A stretch of 20,358 nucleotides of DNA from positions 1 to 20,358 of the forward strand of contig JBNKWA010000036.1 in assembly GCA_050299555.1 (NCBI GenBank). Reading direction: 5' to 3'. The position numbers and the translations under genes are program-made. Source of the stretch: JBNKWA01 sp050299555. GTDB lineage: Bacteria > Pseudomonadota > Alphaproteobacteria > Rhodobacterales > Rhodobacteraceae. The notes under the pieces are model-generated. The model did no database searches and was not told where the DNA came from. It saw only the letters and a program-made list of their open reading frames with translations. This document shows, piece after piece, positions 7,483 through 14,738 of this stretch (position 1 is the stretch's first letter; the number at the start of each line of letters is the position of its first letter).

Positions 7483-8999
7483 GCCCCCAGACCTTCCAGG
7501 GCCTTGACCGAAATCGACGCCTGTTCGGCGTCGTCGAACGGCAGCACGTCCTGACCGACGATCTGTCCGCGCTCGTGTCCCTTTCCGGCGATCAGCAGCG
7601 CATCGCCCGGGCCAAGCGCGTCGATGGCGGTCAGGATGGCCTCGGCCCTGTCGCCGATCTCGGTTGCCTCACCTGCCTCGGCCATGATCGCGGCCCGGAT
7701 GGCGGCAGGATCCTCGCTCCGCGGGTTGTCATCGGTCACGTAGACCACGTCGGCACCGGTCCGGGCCGCCCGGCCCATCAGCGGCCGCTTGCCGCGGTCC
7801 CGGTCGCCGCCGGCGCCAAAGACCACGACTATCCGACCGAGCACGTGCGGCCGCATGGCATTGAGCGCCTTCTCAAGCGCATCGGGCGTATGGGCGTAGT
7901 CGACGAAGACCTGGGCACCGTTGCTGCGGGTGGCGGCAAGCTCCATCCGCCCGCGCACGGTCGCTAGACCGGTCATGGCACGGAACAGGGCCGGGACATC
8001 GGCACCGGTTGCGACCACAAGCCCGGCCGCCAGCAGTGCATTTTCGGCCTGGAAGCCCCCGATCAGGTTCAGTCGCACCGTCTGCAGCGTACCGCGATAG
8101 CTGAAGCGGATGTCCTGACCGGTGGCGTCGAACCTCTGCGCCAACAGCCTCAGCGCCGCATCCTCTGCCCTGCCGACGCCGATCACCGTCTGGCCACGCT
8201 CGGCGGCCAGCGCCGCGATGCCGCGCCCATGCTCGTCATCAAGATTGATCACGGCGGTGCCACCCCTGGGCAAGACCCGGGTGAAAAGGCCGGTCTTGGC
8301 CGCGAGGTAGCTGTCGAAATCCGGATGGTAGTCGAGATGGTCCCGGGTGATGTTGGTAAAGGCGGCAGCCTTCAGCCGGACGCCGTCCAGCCGTGCCTGG
8401 TCCAGCCCGTGGCTGGACGCCTCCATGGCCGCATGGGTGACACCCGCGTCGGCCAACCGGCGCAGCAGCGCATGCAGGGTCAGCGGGTCGGGCGTGGTAT
8501 GGGCCAGCGGCTCGACCACCGCGCCATCGACGCCAGTGGTGCCGATGTTGACGGCACTGCGGCCCAGTGCCTCCCACAGCTGGCGGGTGAAGCTCGCCAC
8601 CGACGTCTTGCCGTTGGTCCCGGTCACCGCAACCATGCTCGCCGGCTGAGCCCCCCACCACCGGCCCGCCGCCAGCGCCAGTGCCCGCCGCGGGTCGGGC
8701 GCGACGATCACCGGCAACGGCAACGGCCCGCCGGCCTCGGCTTCGGCGATCGCGACGCCCTCGGCATCGGTCAGTACCGCCGCCGCCTCCATCCGCACGG
8801 CGTATCGAATGAACTCGGCCCCGTGGACGTTGCTACCCGGCAGCGCCGCGAAAAGGGTGCCCGGCTCGACCTTGCGGCTGTCGACCGCCAACCCGGTAAT
8901 GCCACCCACCTGCGACCAGTCGCCGGCGCGGCCGGTGCCGACCAGCAGCCCCAACTCGTCCAGCGACCTCAGTCCTGCCTTGTCTGTATCGGCGGCCAT
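7479..8999 (-). CDS. murE: UDP-MurNAc-L-Ala-D-Glu:meso-diaminopimelate ligase MurE, 506 aa
   Basis: Cytoplasmic ligase adding the third stem-peptide residue. T-G-T-N-G-K-T-S (126-133) is the ATP loop, M-E-A-S-S-H-G-L (192-199) and N-I-T-R-D-H-L-D-Y-H (216-225) are MurE signatures, and the Lys in Y-L-A-A-K-T-G-L-F (Lys235) fits the carbamylated lysine. D-D-N-P-R (423-427) is the motif that selects meso-diaminopimelate over lysine, so this organism makes Gram-negative-type A1gamma peptidoglycan. G-K-G-H-E (472-476) closes the C-terminal domain. The ATG at 8999 lies 14 bases after the ftsI stop, with a G-run as ribosome site. Confidence 0.97.
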   Translation of the reverse strand: MAADTDKAGLRSLDELGLLVGTGRAGDWSQVGGITGLAVDSRKVEPGTLFAALPGSNVHGAEFIRYAVRMEAAAVLTDAEGVAIAEAEAGGPLPLPVIVAPDPRRALALAAGRWWGAQPASMVAVTGTNGKTSVASFTRQLWEALGRSAVNIGTTGVDGAVVEPLAHTTPDPLTLHALLRRLADAGVTHAAMEASSHGLDQARLDGVRLKAAAFTNITRDHLDYHPDFDSYLAAKTGLFTRVLPRGGTAVINLDDEHGRGIAALAAERGQTVIGVGRAEDAALRLLAQRFDATGQDIRFSYRGTLQTVRLNLIGGFQAENALLAAGLVVATGADVPALFRAMTGLATVRGRMELAATRSNGAQVFVDYAHTPDALEKALNAMRPHVLGRIVVVFGAGGDRDRGKRPLMGRAARTGADVVYVTDDNPRSEDPAAIRAAIMAEAGEATEIGDRAEAILTAIDALGPGDALLIAGKGHERGQIVGQDVLPFDDAEQASISVKALEGLGA

Positions 9000-9013
9000 C
9001 CGGCTGCCCCCGT

Positions 9014-10807
9014 CTAGCGGTTGACGACGCGCACGACCTCAGCCGCGCCGTCGGTGCCGCGCTCCTTATGCGACGGGCGCATGTTCATCAACGGGGCAAT
9101 GCGGCGGATGACCTCGGCGGCGACCGGCACCGCCGTCCAGCCTGCAGTGCGCCGGTCCTCGCGGCCGCTGGTCTCGACCGGCTCGTCGAGGGCAACCACC
9201 AGCACGTATTGCGGGTCGCTGGCCGGGAAGATTCCGGCAAAGGTGGCGATGACCTTGTCGCTGTCATAGCCGCCGCGCGCATTCGGCTTCTCGGCGGTGC
9301 CGGTCTTGCCGCCAACCTCGTAGCCCTCCACCTCGGCCAGCGTGGCGGTGCCGCGGGTGACCACCTGCCGCAGCATCGAGCGCAGCACCTTCGAGGTCGC
9401 CTCGGACACCACCCGGTCGCCCTCGTCCGGCGTGGCGCCGGAATTCAGCAGCGTCGGCTCCACCCTCAGGCCGCCATTCACCAGGCTGGCATAGGCGGCG
9501 GCCAGATGGATTGGCGTCACCGCCATGCCATGGCCGTAGGCGATGGTCATGGTCGAGATCTCCGACCACTTCGCCGGCACCAGCGGCTTGGACCGGCCCG
9601 CCTCCGGCAGCTCCAGCGGGATCGGTTCCATCAGTCCCAACCGCGCCAGAAAGGCCTGCTGGGCCTCGGCACCTGCGGCGATGGCCAGTTTGGCACTGCC
9701 GATATTGGACGACTTCACGATCACGTCGGTAACACTGAGCTGCGGTCCGTAGTTGTGGAAGTCGCGAATGGTGAAGCGGCCCCAGCGCAGCGGACCCTTG
9801 GTATCGATCATCGTCGACGGACCGACGCGACCCGATTCCAGCGCCTCGGCCACGGTGAACAACTTGAAGGTGGAGCCCAGCTCATAGACGCCTTGGGCGG
9901 CGCGGTTGAACAGCGGACTGGCGGACGGATCGCCCGAGACCGGCGGTGCCGGGCGGGCGTTGGGGTCAAAGTCGGGCAGCGATGCCAGCGCAACGATCTG
10001 TCCGGTGCGCGCCTCCATCACCACGGCCGTGCCGCCCTTGGCGCGCATCAGCGCGATGCCGCCGGCCAGGACCCGCTCCACCGCCGCCTGCACCGACAAG
10101 TCGAGCGACAATTCCAGCGGCCGACCGTCCTCGCCGGGGTCGCGCAAGAAGTCGTCAAAGGACTTTTCGACCCCGGCTGTGCCGACGATCTCGGCCGCCA
10201 GCACGCCCTCACGGCCAAAGCCGGTACCACCAAGCACATGGGCGGCGATCTGACCGTTGGGATAAAGCCGGACCTCGCGCGGGCCGAACTGCAGCCCCGG
10301 CTCACCGAGATCGTGAACCGCCTGACGCTGCTCGGGCGAAAGCGTGCGGCGAATCCACAGGAACTTGCGGCCCGAGGTAAACTGCGCGAGCAACTTCGCC
10401 TCGTCCAGGTCGGGAAAGATCCTTGCCAGCCCGGCCGCCGCGGCCGCAGGCTCGACCATCTCCTGCGGCTGGGCATAAAGCGAGGCGGTGACAAGGTTGG
10501 TCGCCAGGACCTGGCCGTTGCGGTCGACGATATCGGCGCGCTGGGCGATGATCGGGGTGCCCACCTGGGCACCGCGCGGTTCCTCCGGCGGCGTCGACGC
10601 CAGAACCGCCATGCGCCCGACCACCGTGCCGAAGGCCATGAGGAACCCCATCGCCAGCAGCAGCAGCCGCGTCTCGGCGCGCTGCCGCTCGGCGCGAAGC
10701 CGTGCCCGCATGCGTTCGGCCCGTGCTTCCGCCTCGACCTTGTCGGGGTTTTCACCCTGAACGCGCGCGCTGATGATCCGCGCAAGCGGACGCAGCGGGC
10801 GACGCAT
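9014..10807 (-). CDS. ftsI: Septal peptidoglycan transpeptidase FtsI (PBP3), 597 aa
   Basis: Division-specific class B penicillin-binding protein that crosslinks septal peptidoglycan with FtsW/FtsL. After a basic, probably helical cytoplasmic N-terminus (1-47) comes one membrane anchor (about 48-70). The dimerisation domain starts near 85 (I-I-A-Q-R-A-D-I-V-D-R-N-G), and the transpeptidase domain carries the three catalytic motifs S-T-F-K (312-315), S-S-N (366-368) and K-T-G-T (501-504). The frame is open far upstream, through ftsL and into rsmH, but the start at 10807 is chosen because M-R-R-P-L-R-P begins there and its ATG shares one base with the ftsL stop (TGATG). Length matches FtsI proteins of alphaproteobacteria. 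The long charged segment before the anchor is typical of the group. Confidence 0.96.
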   Translation of the reverse strand: MRRPLRPLARIISARVQGENPDKVEAEARAERMRARLRAERQRAETRLLLLAMGFLMAFGTVVGRMAVLASTPPEEPRGAQVGTPIIAQRADIVDRNGQVLATNLVTASLYAQPQEMVEPAAAAAGLARIFPDLDEAKLLAQFTSGRKFLWIRRTLSPEQRQAVHDLGEPGLQFGPREVRLYPNGQIAAHVLGGTGFGREGVLAAEIVGTAGVEKSFDDFLRDPGEDGRPLELSLDLSVQAAVERVLAGGIALMRAKGGTAVVMEARTGQIVALASLPDFDPNARPAPPVSGDPSASPLFNRAAQGVYELGSTFKLFTVAEALESGRVGPSTMIDTKGPLRWGRFTIRDFHNYGPQLSVTDVIVKSSNIGSAKLAIAAGAEAQQAFLARLGLMEPIPLELPEAGRSKPLVPAKWSEISTMTIAYGHGMAVTPIHLAAAYASLVNGGLRVEPTLLNSGATPDEGDRVVSEATSKVLRSMLRQVVTRGTATLAEVEGYEVGGKTGTAEKPNARGGYDSDKVIATFAGIFPASDPQYVLVVALDEPVETSGREDRRTAGWTAVPVAAEVIRRIAPLMNMRPSHKERGTDGAAEVVRVVNR

Positions 10808-11172
10808 CAGCGGAACGCCTCGTCTGTGGCGGGCGGCACGGCATTCATCGCCAGCAGCGCTTCGGCGATGGCATCTTCGAGGCTCGGCTCGGGGAAGGCC
10901 ACCTCGGCGGCCTCGGCAAAGCTCGAGGGCTGCATCGGCATCAGCCGCAACTCGGCGAAGTGCTCCTCGGCAAGCTCGCGCAGTCGATCCGGCCGGTTGA
11001 GATAGGCCCATTCCGCACGCAGAACGCCCAGCGCCTCGCGTTCGCGAGCAATCGCGAACTGCAGGTCCGTGACCCGCTGCACGGCTTCGCGGGTGTCGTA
11101 GTTCACGCGATAGGCCCAGGTGGCGAACATCACCACCATGGCGCAGGCAAACAGAACAAGCGCTGATCTCAT
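10807..11172 (-). CDS. ftsL: Cell division protein FtsL, 121 aa
   Basis: Small bitopic divisome protein of the FtsQLB complex, which activates FtsWI. A short N-terminus leads into a membrane segment (about 4-20), then a periplasmic coiled coil (about 26-55) and the typical W-A-Y-L-N-R-P-D-R-L-R-E-L-A motif that precedes the C-terminal tail. The open frame extends further upstream inside rsmH, but the ATG at 11172 overlaps the rsmH stop by 4 nt (ATGA) and gives the right topology, so it is taken as the start. Identification rests on position and topology, since FtsL sequences vary widely. Confidence 0.92.
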   Translation of the reverse strand: MRSALVLFACAMVVMFATWAYRVNYDTREAVQRVTDLQFAIAREREALGVLRAEWAYLNRPDRLRELAEEHFAELRLMPMQPSSFAEAAEVAFPEPSLEDAIAEALLAMNAVPPATDEAFR

Positions 11173-12167
11173 GACGCAACTCCCAGTTCCAGCGACAGAT
11201 CGGGCAGGCCCAGCTCGGTGGTTGGCACCGGCATGGCCGGGGCATCGAGCCGTCGGGCGACACGCAGCCGCGCCGATCGGGCCCGCGGGTTGGCGGCAAT
11301 CTCCGCCGCGTCCGGAGAGGCGGGGCGGGGCGGTGCCGCAAAGCCGGGCTCGGCGGTGACGCGCTCGGGCGCATAGCGGTTGGCCCGCGGCGCATTGCCC
11401 GAGCGGATCTGCATGAAGCGCTTGACGATCCGGTCCTCGAGCGAATGGAAGCTGACGACCGCCAGCACGCCGCCGGCCCTGAGCGCGCGTTCCGCGGCAC
11501 AAAGCCCCCGGGCAAGCTCGCCGAGCTCGTCATTGACGGCGATCCGCAGTGCCTGAAAGCTGCGCGTGGCCGGGTGCGGCGTTCCGGGCTTGCCCCGCGG
11601 CACGATCCGCTCGATCAGCCTGCTCAGTTCCAGCGTTCGGGTAATCGGGCCCTCGCGACGAGCGTTGACGATGGCTCGCGCGATCCGCCTCGAGGCCCGC
11701 TCTTCGCCCAGTCGGAACAGGATATCGGCCAGCAGCGCCTCGGACGCACGGTTGACGATGTCGGCGGCAGTCGGTCCCGATTGCTCCATCCGCATGTCGA
11801 GCGGCCCGTCCCGCATGAAGGAAAAGCCGCGGTCGGGCTCATCGAGTTGCATCGACGAGACGCCGATATCGAGCACCACGCCATCCACCTGCGGTGCGCC
11901 TACGCCTGCCGCGATGTCGTCAAGGTCGCCGAACCGCCCGGCACACAGCGTCACGGCCGCGCCGGTCTCGGCGGCCCAGGTCTCGGCCCGGGCCAGGGCA
12001 TCGGGGTCGCGGTCGATGGCGATGACCCGCGCCGCACCGGCCGCAAGCAGCGCCCTTGTATAACCGCCGGCGCCAAAGGTGCCGTCGATCCAGGTGCCCG
12101 TGACCGGCGCCACCGCAGCGATCAGCGCGTCGATCAGGACCGGGACATGGGGTATCGCCTCGGCCAT
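11169..12167 (-). CDS. rsmH: 16S rRNA (cytosine-1402-N4)-methyltransferase RsmH, 332 aa
   Basis: SAM-dependent methyltransferase (formerly MraW) that N4-methylates C1402 in the ribosomal P site. H-V-P-V-L-I-D (7-13) opens the protein. D-G-T-F-G-A-G-G-Y-T (28-37) is the SAM-binding glycine loop, I-D-R-D-P-D-A (51-57) binds ribose, V-V-L-D-I-G-V-S-S-M-Q-L-D (97-109) and R-G-F-S-F...D-G-P-L-D-M-R-M (113-127) are RsmH hallmarks, and S-F-H-S-L-E-D-R-I-V-K is in the C-terminal part. Three bases separate it from the mraZ stop, and it overlaps ftsL. Length is typical. Confidence 0.97.
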   Translation of the reverse strand: MAEAIPHVPVLIDALIAAVAPVTGTWIDGTFGAGGYTRALLAAGAARVIAIDRDPDALARAETWAAETGAAVTLCAGRFGDLDDIAAGVGAPQVDGVVLDIGVSSMQLDEPDRGFSFMRDGPLDMRMEQSGPTAADIVNRASEALLADILFRLGEERASRRIARAIVNARREGPITRTLELSRLIERIVPRGKPGTPHPATRSFQALRIAVNDELGELARGLCAAERALRAGGVLAVVSFHSLEDRIVKRFMQIRSGNAPRANRYAPERVTAEPGFAAPPRPASPDAAEIAANPRARSARLRVARRLDAPAMPVPTTELGLPDLSLELGVAS

Positions 12168-12170
12168 GGC

Positions 12171-12689
12171 TCAGCCCTGCCCGGCAAGATTGAGAAGCTC
12201 CATCGGATCGGATACCTCCGAAAGCCCCTCGAACCATTCCTCGCCCTGCCCGCTCTGGGCCTCGAAGGTCTCAGGCGTCCAGATCTGGAAACGGTCCGAC
12301 ATGCCGGCGAAGACCGCCGTACCGTCCAGGCCCGCCGTCTCGCGGGCCACTGGCGGCAGCACGATCCGGCCCGAGCTGTCGATCGAGACATCCACCGAGC
12401 GCCGGAGCAGCGACATCTCCATGAACGTGCGCGCCTTGCCATAGGGCATGGCCGCGATCCGCCGCTCGATATTGCGCATCTCGGACATGGAATAGCAGTC
12501 CAGGCAGTGGTGCTGGCGGTACATGCCCCAGACCAGCACGAACGACGGCGGCTCGCCCTCGTTTCTTTCGGTATCGCCGGCTGCAACGATGCGGATGAAT
12601 CGCGCCGGCACCGAGACCCGCCCCTTGGCGTCGATCCGGTTGAAGAACTCGCCCCGGAAACCGGTGCCTGCGTGTTCCTCGCGTTCCAC
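12171..12689 (-). CDS. mraZ: Transcriptional regulator MraZ, 172 aa
   Basis: DNA-binding regulator of the dcw cluster that forms a ring-shaped oligomer from tandem AbrB/SpoVT-like folds. Both D-x-x-G-R motifs are present: D-A-K-G-R-V-S-V-P-A (20-29) and D-S-S-G-R-I-V-L-P-P (104-113), about 84 residues apart. The frame is open to about 12974, but the upstream residues are low-complexity and unlike MraZ. GTG 12689 (V-E-R-E-E-H...) has AGGAG at 12700-12704, 10 bases away, and leaves the usual short lead before F-R-G-E-F-F-N. It is slightly longer than the 152-residue E. coli protein. First gene of the minus-strand operon, preceded by a long structured leader with a terminator (see separate entries). 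Confidence 0.94.
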   Translation of the reverse strand: MEREEHAGTGFRGEFFNRIDAKGRVSVPARFIRIVAAGDTERNEGEPPSFVLVWGMYRQHHCLDCYSMSEMRNIERRIAAMPYGKARTFMEMSLLRRSVDVSIDSSGRIVLPPVARETAGLDGTAVFAGMSDRFQIWTPETFEAQSGQGEEWFEGLSEVSDPMELLNLAGQG

Positions 12690-12747
12690 GCGCTGTCTTC
12701 TCCTGCCTGCGCACGCGTTGCCGCCAGCGCCCAATGCCGCGCCCCGC

Positions 12748-12790
12748 CAGAAACAGAAAGCGGCCGTGCTGCCCCCGCCGCACGAGCCGC
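12748..12790 (-). terminator. Intrinsic terminator inside the mraZ leader
   Basis: Reading the minus strand, GCGGC-T-CGTGC (12790-12780), a 10-nt loop GGCGGGGGCA, then GCACG-GCCGC (12769-12760... arms read downstream) form a 10-bp stem with one bulged T, and TTTCTGTTTCT (12759-12749) follows at once. This is a full Rho-independent terminator placed about 60 bases before the mraZ start codon, so transcripts from the upstream promoter would partly stop here and only readthrough would reach mraZ. Confidence 0.7.
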
Positions 12791-12968
12791 CTTCCGTCGT
12801 CCCAACTGGGCCTGGCCCGACTACGCCACTCTTTAAGTACTGCTCGTAATCCCGTGTCGGGCCTTTGTTTTTTGCGGAGGAGAGCGGGTGCCTGTAGAAC
12901 CTGCGTTCTGGGTATTTGGGGTGTGTGGGGTGGGCTTTTCGCCCGGTGAGATCCCGCTCCCCTCCGTG
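12749..12968 (-). ncRNA. Candidate UpsM-like leader small RNA upstream of mraZ
   Basis: A transcript from the candidate promoter at 12975-13003 to the terminator at 12760-12790 would be about 220 nt. Its 5' end would be locked in a 14-bp stem (12953-12966 with 12875-12888, one G-U pair). It also contains a small GGGC-GAAAA-GCCC hairpin and an 8-bp stem GGCCCGAC/GTCGGGCC (12856-12863 with 12814-12821). In Rhodobacter sphaeroides the sRNA UpsM, about 200 nt, is made from the mraZ 5' leader by partial termination and is processed by RNase E with help from the sRNA StsR. Position, size and terminator agree with UpsM; sequence identity was not tested. Confidence 0.6.
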
Positions 12969-12974
12969 GTTCAC

Positions 12975-13003
12975 GTTATCTCACGAGGTGTTCAGCAAAT
13001 CAA
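12975..13003 (-). promoter_or_regulatory. Candidate promoter of the mraZ leader
   Basis: On the minus strand TTGATT (13003-12998), exactly 17 bases, then GATAAC (12980-12975). Each hexamer matches the sigma70 consensus at four of six positions. The predicted start, near 12968, falls two bases before the 14-bp stem of the leader. The surrounding DNA is AT-rich for this genome. Confidence 0.5.
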
Positions 13004-13290
13004 GCCATTCTTTGCCATTTCTTGGGAAACCTCGCCACTTCGAGACTCACACTTCATCAATACCTGGTACGTACGGCCGATGTCGTATATCCGTCATCGA
13101 CAGGCACTAGATGTAGTTCGCATTGGTTAAGCAGACATGAATGCCGAGCGGCGACGGCTGTTGCCGTCCGGCCGCAGGCAGCCTCGATGCGGATGGATCA
13201 GCGCACCCGATCGCAAGTGGCGGCAGCGCACGCCGGGTCGCGGGCGCGTGAAACGTCGTGTACGGCTGAAACCGATTCGCCGGCCGACCG

Positions 13291-13308
13291 CGCGCCCGGT
13301 GCGGCGCG
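13291..13308 (-). terminator. Weak hairpin after the UPF0173 hydrolase gene
   Basis: CGCGCC, a 6-nt loop and GGCGCG form a 6-bp stem 12 bases beyond the stop codon at 13321. There is no T-run, so it is at best a weak or Rho-assisted terminator. Confidence 0.3.
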
Positions 13309-13320
13309 GCGCAAGACTGG

Positions 13321-14013
13321 CTACAGGGCGATCGGCTGCAGAACCTCGGGTTCGATCACATTGACGCCCGGCAGCCCGGCCTTCAGCACCGCGGCATCCT
13401 GCGCCAGCAGCGGGAAGGTGCGATAGTGGCACGGGATCACGGTCTTGAAGTCGAAATAGGTCCTCGCCGCGTAGGCCGCGCGCTTCATGTCCATGGTAAA
13501 GTGCCCGCCGGCGGAAAGGATACCGATCTCCGGGCCATGCAGGGCCTGGAACACGCCCATATCCGCCATGACGTCGGTGTCGCCCGAAAAATAGATCGTC
13601 CGCCCGCCATGCTCGATCATGAAACCCGCCTCGGCGCCGGCATAGACGATCCCGGGCGCGCCGCCGAGCGAGGAGGAGTGGGTGGCGTTCACCAGCGTCA
13701 CATTGACATTGCCAAGCGCCACCGTGCCACCCTTGTTGAAGCCGACAATGGCGATGCCGTGCTCGCCCTTCCAATAGGTCATCAGGTCATAGGTGCCGGC
13801 CACGGGAATGCCCAACGCCTTGCCGATGGCAACCGCGTCCGCCGTGTGATCGCCATGCCCGTGCGAGATCAGCACATGGGTCGCGCCGGCAATCGCCTCT
13901 TCGCGCCTTTCGGCCGGAAACATCGGGTTGCCGGTCAGCCACGGATCTACCAGCAGCACCTGGTCTCCGATGGCGATGCGAAATCCCGAGTGGCCAAGCC
14001 AAGTGATTTCCAT
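13321..14013 (-). CDS. UPF0173 metal-dependent hydrolase (metallo-beta-lactamase fold), 230 aa
   Basis: Cytoplasmic hydrolase of the MBL-fold UPF0173 family; the natural substrate is not known. Metal ligands are all visible: H-G-H-G-D-H at 51-56, T-H-S-S at 111-114, the bridging Asp in S-G-D-T-D (143-147), G-G-H-F-T-M-D at 169-175 and C-H-Y-R-T-F-P at 196-201, the last two being family signatures. W-L-G-H-S-G-F (5-11) is the usual opening. The ATG at 14013 has GGGAG eight bases upstream. It is transcribed divergently from the ceramidase pair across 62 bases. Length is normal for the family. Confidence 0.92.
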   Translation of the reverse strand: MEITWLGHSGFRIAIGDQVLLVDPWLTGNPMFPAERREEAIAGATHVLISHGHGDHTADAVAIGKALGIPVAGTYDLMTYWKGEHGIAIVGFNKGGTVALGNVNVTLVNATHSSSLGGAPGIVYAGAEAGFMIEHGGRTIYFSGDTDVMADMGVFQALHGPEIGILSAGGHFTMDMKRAAYAARTYFDFKTVIPCHYRTFPLLAQDAAVLKAGLPGVNVIEPEVLQPIAL

Positions 14014-14026
14014 GTCCGTCTCTCCC

Positions 14027-14044
14027 TTGACGTTGGGGCCCCAA
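14027..14044 (+). promoter_or_regulatory. Candidate -35 box and operator palindrome in the divergent spacer
   Basis: TTGACG (14027-14032) matches a -35 box at five of six positions and directly abuts the perfect 12-bp palindrome TTGGGGCCCCAA (14033-14044). A palindrome there would sit between -35 and -10 of a promoter facing the ceramidase genes, a classic repressor position, but no good -10 hexamer is seen at 17 bases. Confidence 0.35.
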
Positions 14045-14075
14045 GCCCGTCATTTCGGCATGCGGGGAGAGGCTA

Positions 14076-14738
14076 GTGCGCTGGAACGAACCTGTCGATT
14101 TCTATTGCGAGCGGCTCGGCCCCGGCTTTGGTGCGGAACCGCTGAACGCGATTACCGGCCTCGGTTTTCTTGTGGCGGGGCTCATCGCGTTGCGTCACGC
14201 CCGGACCCGCTCCGACCAGTTCGCGGCGCTGGCGCTGGCTGGCGTCGGCATCGCTTCGACCCTGCACCACAGCGCTGCGCAGGTCTGGTCCTGGCAGACA
14301 GATGTCTGGGCGAATCGGCTCTATCTGGTGGCGCTCGGGGCCGTGGCCGCCCGGCGGCTGCGCGGCTCCGGCGTTGCGGCGGCGCTGGTCATCGGCCTTG
14401 CCTTTGCCGCCGCGCTCGAGGCGCTGCCGTCGCTCCGTCTCGTGCGCATCCTGCTCGGCCCTGCATCGGACCCGTTCACCCTGCTCTGCCTGCTCACGCT
14501 GCTCGTCGCCCTGTCGCAACGGCACCGGCGACCGGCGACCGCGCGCGGGCTTGCCGCAGCGGCCCTGGTACTCGCGGCGGGGCTGCCCTTTCGGTTCGGT
14601 GACGCGGCGGTCTGCAACGCCTTTCCGGCCGGTAGCCATTTCGCCTGGCATCTCTTCAACGCACTGGCCGCAGGGCTTATGCTGATTACCTTGGCGCGGC
14701 ATCGCCGCTCTGCGCATCCTGTGCGGCGGGGGAACTAG
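14076..14738 (+). CDS. Alkaline-ceramidase-family membrane hydrolase, copy 1, 220 aa
   Basis: Polytopic membrane protein of the alkaline ceramidase (PF05875, CREST) family, amide hydrolases with a zinc site inside the membrane. The N-terminal D-F-Y-C-E-R (8-13) and A-E-P-L-N (20-24) parallel the D-W-C-E-E-N and A-E-F-W-N calcium site of human ACER3. Ser61, His65 and Asp76 keep the ACER3 spacing of 4 and 11 residues (Ser77/His81/Asp92), and His188/His192 in S-H-F-A-W-H match the C-terminal H-x3-H pair. About six or seven hydrophobic segments are present. GTG start with GGGGAGAGG just upstream. The stop directly touches the start of copy 2. Family membership is well supported; whether the substrate is a ceramide or another lipid amide is unknown. 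Confidence 0.85.
   Translation: MRWNEPVDFYCERLGPGFGAEPLNAITGLGFLVAGLIALRHARTRSDQFAALALAGVGIASTLHHSAAQVWSWQTDVWANRLYLVALGAVAARRLRGSGVAAALVIGLAFAAALEALPSLRLVRILLGPASDPFTLLCLLTLLVALSQRHRRPATARGLAAAALVLAAGLPFRFGDAAVCNAFPAGSHFAWHLFNALAAGLMLITLARHRRSAHPVRRGN

Larger units (their letters stand above)
12690..13320. other. 631-base protein-free region between mraZ and the hydrolase gene
   Basis: The mraZ side holds the ribosome site, terminator, structured leader and promoter listed separately. From 12961 to 13140 GC drops to 87 of 180 by hand count (48%), against 60-72% in nearby genes; no convincing ORF exists there. From about 13140 to 13320 GC is high again and the short Arg-rich frames look like shadows. 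The RNase P RNA gene, which some alphaproteobacteria carry near here, is not recognisable: its GAGGAAAGTC core is absent on both strands. Confidence 0.7.

Noticed and set aside
9068..11005. 645-codon plus-strand frame opposite ftsI and ftsL
   Set aside because: Gly/Arg/His-rich translation without motifs, antisense to clear division genes; a GC shadow.
12690..13320. RNase P RNA gene (rnpB) upstream of mraZ
   Set aside because: The conserved GAGGAAAGTC core and its partner helix are absent on both strands.
13137..13364. 75-residue Arg-rich plus-strand ORF
   Set aside because: No clear ribosome site, composition typical of shadow frames, overlaps the end of the hydrolase gene.
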